Shown: positions 19,731 to 22,397 of the stretch, piece after piece
Position numbering within the stretch: the first letter of the stretch is position 1
Layout: each line of letters begins with the position of its first letter
Origin: Chara braunii
Taxonomy: Eukaryota > Streptophyta > Charophyceae > Charales > Characeae
NCBI GenBank assembly: GCA_003427395.1
Contig: BFEA01000183.1
Location: forward strand, 730,970 to 753,366
Direction of reading: 5' to 3'
DNA: 22,397 nt
The notes under the pieces: model-generated
Database searches by the model: none
What the model was told of the DNA's origin: nothing
Seen by the model: only the letters and a program-made list of their open reading frames with translations
Program-made: the position numbers and the translations under genes

Positions 19731-20290
19731 GAGTAATTGACTTTGCGCAGGCTTGAGAAAAGGTCTGGCAAGATGTCCAGAAGAAAAGAATGGATGAGTA
19801 ATTGACTTTGCGCAGGCTTGAGANAGTAATTGACTTTGCGCAGGCTTGAGAAAAGGTCTGGCAAGATGTCCAGAAGAAAAGAATGGATGAGTAATTGACT
19901 TTGCGCAGGCTTGAGAAAATGTCTGGCAAGATGTCCAGAAAAAAAAAAAAACGGGTGATAAATTGATGTTGCATGAGCTTGAGAAAAGGCATGGCAAGGT
20001 GTCCAGCTGAGGAAAAGATGTGTGAATGACTCCGCATGAGCTTGAGAAGAGACCTGACAAGATGTCCAGGAGAGAAATGGATGAGTATTTGACCTAGCAT
20101 GGGCTTGAGAGAAGGCCTGGCAGGATGTTCAGAAAAGAAAGATATGTGAAATTGGCTTTGCGTAGACCTAAGGAAAAGTTTGGCAAGACGCCCAGAAAAG
20201 AGATACAGGTATAATGGACTTTGCATGAGTATGAGAGAGGCCTGGCAAGAGGCCAGAAGAAAGATGTGAATAAGAGGGACTGAGAAACAC
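19731..20290. repeat. ~65 bp tandem repeat with a sequence gradient
   Basis: Units start near 19731, 19796, 19824 (after a truncated unit), 19889 and 19955, and then about every 62-65 bp to roughly 20290. The core is GAGTAATTGACTTTGCGCAG followed by GCTTGAGAAAAGGTCTGGCA and AGATGTCCAGAAGAAAAG. The left copies are nearly identical and the right ones increasingly diverged, with a last echo (GCATGAGACTGAGGAAAAAA) near 20386, just before the methyltransferase remnant. The long minus-strand frame over it is a repeat translation. Confidence 0.95.
19824..19824. other. Undetermined base (N) in repeat, probable assembly join
   Basis: The same ~27 bp (AGTAATTGACTTTGCGCAGG and onward) stands on both sides of the N, leaving a 28 bp partial unit. 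That is expected where two contig ends overlapping in a tandem repeat were joined without merging. True copy number here is uncertain. Confidence 0.8.
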
Positions 20291-20416
20291 ACATTTTAAA
20301 GTCTGGATACGAGAAAGGACGAATGAGGATGACGCACATAAGCTGGGCAAAATGACATGGGAAAAATACATGGGAACTGGCTAAGCATGAGACTGAGGAA
20401 AAAATGACGGGAAAAT

Positions 20417-21004
20417 ATGGATTGCATGAGCCGAAAAGTGGATTATTTTTTTATGACCCTAAGAGTAATGAATGAGGCGAAACCAAAATGGTTTCTACTC
20501 GAGAATGTTTTCTCAATGAAATGGGAAGATAGATTTGAAATTATGAAGCACTTAAGGGGAGTTGTGCCTGGGCTCACTGATTCGAAGTGGGTATCACCAC
20601 AGCAAAGGCGGCGGTTGTACTGGACGAACATATCCCTTTCGGAGTAAATGCCTGACATTGAGTCGCATCCGAAAACTTGCCTACAATTTGTTATCAACAA
20701 AGCCAAGGCATAGAATGAGAAAACCAATTGTGTTATGAGAACAAATTGTCATTCTGGGAATAAAGTCAGCATACCAGTAGTTAAGTGCATGAACCGAGAA
20801 GAGCCTCGTCTGCTTCATGTTACTTAAGTTGAAAGAATTATGGGCTGCCCTGCTGGGTATACAGAGTTGACTGAAGAGGAAGTTTGCATCTCGATTGAGG
20901 GAAAGATAAAGAGGCAGAGCTATGACGGAAATGAGCAACCTGGTCTAAGTTGTAGAACCTTCGACTCCCCCATACCCTCCTCCACCCCAACGGGCGGAAG
21001 CTAA
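20417..21004 (+). pseudogene. DNMT3-like DNA (cytosine-5) methyltransferase, C-terminal remnant
   Basis: C5-methyltransferases transfer methyl from S-adenosylmethionine to cytosine. One frame from 20417 to 21004 (195 codons) has TAA 20645-20647, TAG 20711-20713 and TAA 20825-20827. Seen in order: FFMTLRVMNEAKPKWFLLENV, with the ENV of motif VI; SPQQRRRLYWTNI, matching motif VIII (Q-x-R-x-R); and, after two stops, EPRLLHVT-stop-VERIMGCPAGYTEL, matching the motif IX region of DNMT3-type enzymes (T-E-x-E-R-x-x-G-x-P-x-x-Y-T). The stop in that last motif sits where Glu is expected (GAA to TAA). Motif I (SAM binding) and the motif IV Pro-Cys catalytic pair are absent; the ~65 bp repeats adjoin instead. 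The WTNI wording is also common in phage-type relatives, so DNMT3-like versus phage-like is open. The C-terminal motif X is doubtful. Confidence 0.8.
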
Positions 21005-21142
21005 GGAAAACATTGAGAAAGGAATGGGAAAAGAACGAAACGGACCCTGACAAACTAACCATCCATAACATCTCATCCCCCTCTCTCATCTATTCCCTCC
21101 AAAACTCACTGACAAGAGATTGGTGCGCGATGAGGACATCGC
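21005..21142 (+). other. Short stretch between methyltransferase remnant and PPT
   Basis: About 140 bp with C-rich and A-rich segments (CATCTCATCCCCCTCTCTC near 21067) and no recognisable motif. It could be the decayed end of the coding region or 3' untranslated sequence. Confidence 0.4.
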
Positions 21143-21161
21143 GAAAGAGTGGGGGGGAATG
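21143..21161 (+). promoter_or_regulatory. Polypurine tract next to an LTR-like start
   Basis: The purine run GAAAGAGTGGGGGGGAA ends just before TG and the sequence TGTCAGGAC at 21162. LTR retrotransposons use such a run to prime plus-strand DNA synthesis immediately upstream of the 3' LTR, and LTRs usually start with TG. The 7 G core and placement fit well, but no matching 5' LTR has been found. Confidence 0.5.
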
Positions 21162-22397
21162 TGTCAGGACTGGTGAGTCCCGAATAACTTCCCATCACTC
21201 AAGAGACTGAATATGGACGAGCTGTGCACAACAGAGAAATCCGAAGTGAGACGAGATAAAGGATTAGGCTGCAGGACGGAGTAATGCCCTGGGGCGAGAA
21301 CCACAGGGGGAAAGAACTAAGCGGCGGCAAGCGAGCGAGCGCAAGAACAGGGGCACATAGAACATAGCAGGAGGTCGGGAGGGTCATCGGAATGTAATAA
21401 GACTAAGGCCAAAGGACCCTTTGAACTAGCAATTGCAGCGCGACAACAATAAGGGAATGAGGACGTCGAGGGATGGGCGGCGAGAAGCCGCGGGAAGCCA
21501 GGAAATGAGGGGCCAACGTGGGGGTCACCTATGGGAGTCTCGGAGCGGAGGCCCACGACCAAAGAGATCGGCACGCACAAGGCGCGAGGAAAGACTAAGG
21601 AGAGGGGTCGCTATGGGGCGACAAGACGCCCAAGGGGCATGGGACACCTCGGGGAAAGGCACCCGGGGCCACGTGGAACTAAGTAAAAATAATGGCGTCC
21701 GGGGCGAAATGTGTCGGGGACCGCCGACGAGACTAAGTGTCGGGGACCACTGGTGGGACTAAGTGTCGGGGACCACCGACGGGACTAAGTGTCGGGGACC
21801 ACCGACGGGACAAGTGGCTGGGACAAGTGAAAGTCCGAAGAAGAAACGGCGGCACCTCATGAGGGAAAAATAATAAATGCAAGCTGCACCATCAAGATCG
21901 ACATCTTGACGGCCAAGAATATTAGCACCACTAGTGCAACTCCTAGTGGTGACAAACGGGAAGGTCAAAAGGAAAAGGAAAAGTAAGGAAAACTGAAGTG
22001 GAAGGCATGGGAGCAATCCGAAAAATCTCGGATCAGCCTCCCTCAAGAAAATAGAGTCAAATAAGACCCCATGTGAAAAATAGCCCTCCGGGAGAAAATC
22101 GGAGTAAGAGGGACCATTGTGGGAGAAATGTAGGAGTAAAAGGAGGCTTCCATGGGCATGGGAAGACCATTATTGCAGTCTGAGAAATAACGGACTGCAT
22201 CTTGGGCATAAGGAGTGTCAAAACTAAGAGGAAGAGGCTAGAAAAGGGCCTTAACAGCCACTTGACACTTGGCATGCTAGAAAAAAGAGAGAAAATAAAA
22301 GAAAATGAGGGAGAATATGACAAGAAGAGTAAGAGTGAGTAAGTGAGTTGACCGTCAGTAGGGACTGCCATAGGTAGGGACTGGCAGGTCCCTATTT
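21162..22397 (+). other. Putative 3' LTR (start only) and downstream DNA
   Basis: The LTR call rests on the TGTCAGGAC start after a polypurine tract. The LTR's right end (expected CA plus target-site duplication) cannot be placed, and it may run past the window. Purine-rich sequence without genes fills the interval; the frames at 21433-21762 and on the minus strand at 21317-21580 have no recognisable domain. The 26 bp tandem repeat lies within. The last bases hold TAGGGAC (22375-22381) paired with GTCCCTA (22388-22394). Confidence 0.4.
21712..21815. repeat. 26 bp tandem repeat, four copies, with inverted core
   Basis: Copies start at 21712, 21738, 21764 and 21790. The unit runs TGTCGGGGACCACCGACGGG then ACTAAG. 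Each unit contains a short inverted repeat, GTCGG and CCGAC around GGACCA. The third and fourth copies are almost identical and the second carries CTGGTGG. It lies inside the putative LTR. Confidence 0.95.

Noticed and set aside
19582-20292. 236-codon minus-strand frame with repeated segments
   Set aside because: Translation of the ~65 bp tandem repeat; unit length close to a multiple of three keeps the frame open.

Overview
The window looks like repetitive, non-genic DNA from a eukaryotic nuclear genome. I see no intact host gene. Nearly everything recognisable is the decayed body of a Ty3/gypsy-type LTR retrotransposon on the + strand, flanked by tandem repeats. The gag, reverse transcriptase and integrase wording and the DNMT3-like methyltransferase remnant make me lean towards a charophyte green alga (Chara-like) or another early-diverging plant. 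This is from memory of family style, not a search; a fungus is not excluded.

Layout. 1-2230: about 28 copies of an ~80 bp satellite-like repeat in two sub-blocks. 2347-2416: a pure (TC)n microsatellite. 2417-5311: purine-rich DNA with no convincing gene, but a consensus 5' splice site at 2865/2866. 5312-8971: four tandem, diverged copies of one unrecognised gene family (~250-270 aa each), all with stops or frameshifts. 9438-12498: gag with a CCHC zinc knuckle, followed by an aspartic protease. 12553-15986: reverse transcriptase, RNase H and DD35E integrase in broken frames. 16351-17265: an acidic accessory ORF 3' of pol, split by one stop. 17973-20290: three tandem-repeat families. 20417-21004: the C-terminal part of a DNMT3-like DNA cytosine-5 methyltransferase, with three internal stops. 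21143-21161: a polypurine tract next to a TGTCAGGAC LTR-like start. 21162 to the end: the putative LTR, with a 26 bp tandem repeat.

How the parts may fit. All coding remnants share the + strand, and a polypurine tract and LTR start follow the methyltransferase. One reading is a single giant retrotransposon: four-copy accessory block, gag-pol, accessory ORF, DNMT3-like gene, PPT, LTR. Most accessory and gag ORFs have a CAG splice-acceptor-like site 11-21 nt before their ATG, and a good donor lies upstream of all of them. This suggests expression by alternative splicing from one genomic RNA. No 5' LTR or primer-binding site was found, so nested insertions remain a serious alternative. Several stop codons fall exactly at conserved tryptophans (TGG to TAG or TGA), consistent with decay of a silenced element.
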